From an uncultured Acidobacteriota bacterium (lineage in GTDB: Bacteria > Acidobacteriota > Vicinamibacteria > Vicinamibacterales > SCN-69-37), in NCBI GenBank assembly GCA_937880585.1, contig CALFMR010000287.1, forward strand, positions 1 through 6,273: a DNA stretch of 6,273 nt, given 5' to 3'. A program made the position numbers and the translations under genes. Of the stretch, positions 5,765 through 6,273 are shown one piece after another. The stretch's first letter is position 1. Each line of letters opens with the position of its first letter. The notes beneath the pieces were generated by a model, which did no database searches, was not told the origin of the DNA, and was given only the letters and a program-made list of their open reading frames with translations.

Positions 5765-6273
5765 TGCCCTTCCTCATTTCTTCCGCGAGATATTCGGCCG
5801 TCCGCCACGCGAGCGCGATGATCGTGTGGGTCGGATTCTTGTCGCCGTGGCTCGCGAATGGTCCCCCGTCGGCGGAGAAGACGTTCGGGACGTCGTGCAC
5901 CTGGCAGAAGCTGTTGACGACGCTGTTGTCGGCGCTCGTGCCCATGCGGACGCAGCCCACTTCGTGGATGATGCCGCCGCCCGCGCCGAGCTGTGGGCGA
6001 TTGTCGGCCGGCGCCGCCGCGGCCTGCTGCGGTGGTGCCGCGGTCGCGCCCGTGGCGCCACCCGGTCCTCGACCCGCCGGGCCTCCCCTGCCGGTGAAAC
6101 CGGCGGCAGGACCGCCACCGCGACGTCCCGGTCCGCGGCCGCGCGGCGCGTTGACCGTGCCGCCGAGCGTCTCGAGGATCGCGGTGAAGTTGTCACGCAT
6201 GTGCCGCGCCTCGTTCAGCTCGTAGTCGCTCCACTTCCAGTGGAAGCGCAGCACCGGGATGCCCCACTTGTCC
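5757..6273 (-). CDS. GMC-family FAD oxidoreductase, C-terminal part (5' end off window)
   Basis: The frame is open to the right edge, so only the last ~172 residues are seen, starting at DKWGIPVLRFHWKW. This is the C-terminal substrate/FAD half of a GMC oxidoreductase of the type paired with subunit 3-like proteins. The active-site histidine lies in IIHEVGCVRMG (about 5940-5972). The block VFSADGGPFASHGDKNPTHT (about 5823-5882) matches the conserved end of the family, where ADG contacts FAD and a His or Asn after NPT completes the catalytic pair. Between the helix ending LETLGGTV and this histidine is a low-complexity insert of about 55 residues rich in Gly, Pro, Ala and Arg (5988-6152). The role is oxidation of a sugar, glycoside or sugar acid in the periplasm, with electrons passed to a cytochrome. 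The stop overlaps the small-subunit start by 8 bases, so the two form one operon. The GTG at 6254 is not the start, since conserved sequence continues upstream of it. Confidence 0.93.
   Translation of the reverse strand, partial: DKWGIPVLRFHWKWSDYELNEARHMRDNFTAILETLGGTVNAPRGRGPGRRGGGPAAGFTGRGGPAGRGPGGATGATAAPPQQAAAAPADNRPQLGAGGGIIHEVGCVRMGTSADNSVVNSFCQVHDVPNVFSADGGPFASHGDKNPTHTIIALAWRTAEYLAEEMRKGNV
5767..5774 (-). promoter_or_regulatory. Ribosome binding site of the small-subunit gene, inside the GMC gene
   Basis: On the minus strand AGGAAGGG lies within the last codons of the GMC gene; AGGA ends six bases before the ATG at 5764. It supports the chosen start and coupled translation of the two subunits. 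Confidence 0.7.

Noticed and set aside
6090..6104. Inverted repeat GCCGGT/ACCGGC within the GMC gene.
   Set aside because: It lies in the GC-rich low-complexity coding insert, where short palindromes are expected by chance. There is no T-tract or other sign of function.

Overview
The window is GC-rich and has the gene content of an Acidobacteriota chromosome, most likely of the Vicinamibacteria type. It carries a MacB-like permease of the 'ADOP' (acidobacterial duplicated orphan permease) kind, a GMC oxidoreductase paired with a gluconate 2-dehydrogenase subunit 3-like protein, a small c-type cytochrome, and a sugar phosphate isomerase/epimerase-like TIM barrel. The taxonomic placement is an inference from gene content only.

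Layout. Bases 1-3363 (minus strand) are one uninterrupted reading frame that leaves the window at the left edge. Its first ~560 residues form a polytopic membrane module resembling ABC-2-type permeases. A hydrophilic linker of ~80 residues follows, then the first half of an ADOP/MacB-FtsX permease. I find no in-frame stop between the two modules and no convincing internal start, so they appear fused. Bases 3431-3916 (minus) encode an exported monoheme cytochrome c just upstream of the fusion. A short divergent intergenic region (3917-3999) has a TACAAT box facing each way. Bases 4000-4956 (plus) encode the isomerase/epimerase-like protein. The 223-base convergent region 4957-5179 holds two inverted copies of a 32-bp palindromic repeat, a bidirectional intrinsic terminator and a pyrimidine-rich stretch. 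Bases 5180-5764 and 5757-6273 (both minus) are the small subunit and the C-terminal end of the GMC flavoprotein; they overlap by 8 bases.

How the genes may work together. The GMC flavoprotein plus small Tat-exported subunit is a periplasmic sugar or sugar-acid dehydrogenase layout that normally passes electrons to a cytochrome c, as in gluconate dehydrogenase and glucoside 3-dehydrogenase (LacABC-like). The cytochrome at 3431-3916 is a plausible acceptor, although the isomerase-like gene separates it from the dehydrogenase. The isomerase-like protein fits an oxidised-sugar pathway but seems to have lost several usual metal-binding positions. The most unusual object is the giant permease fusion. 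The next are the covarying inverted repeats and the Gly/Pro/Ala/Arg-rich insert just before the active-site histidine of the GMC enzyme. No RNA genes, CRISPR arrays or transposases were seen.
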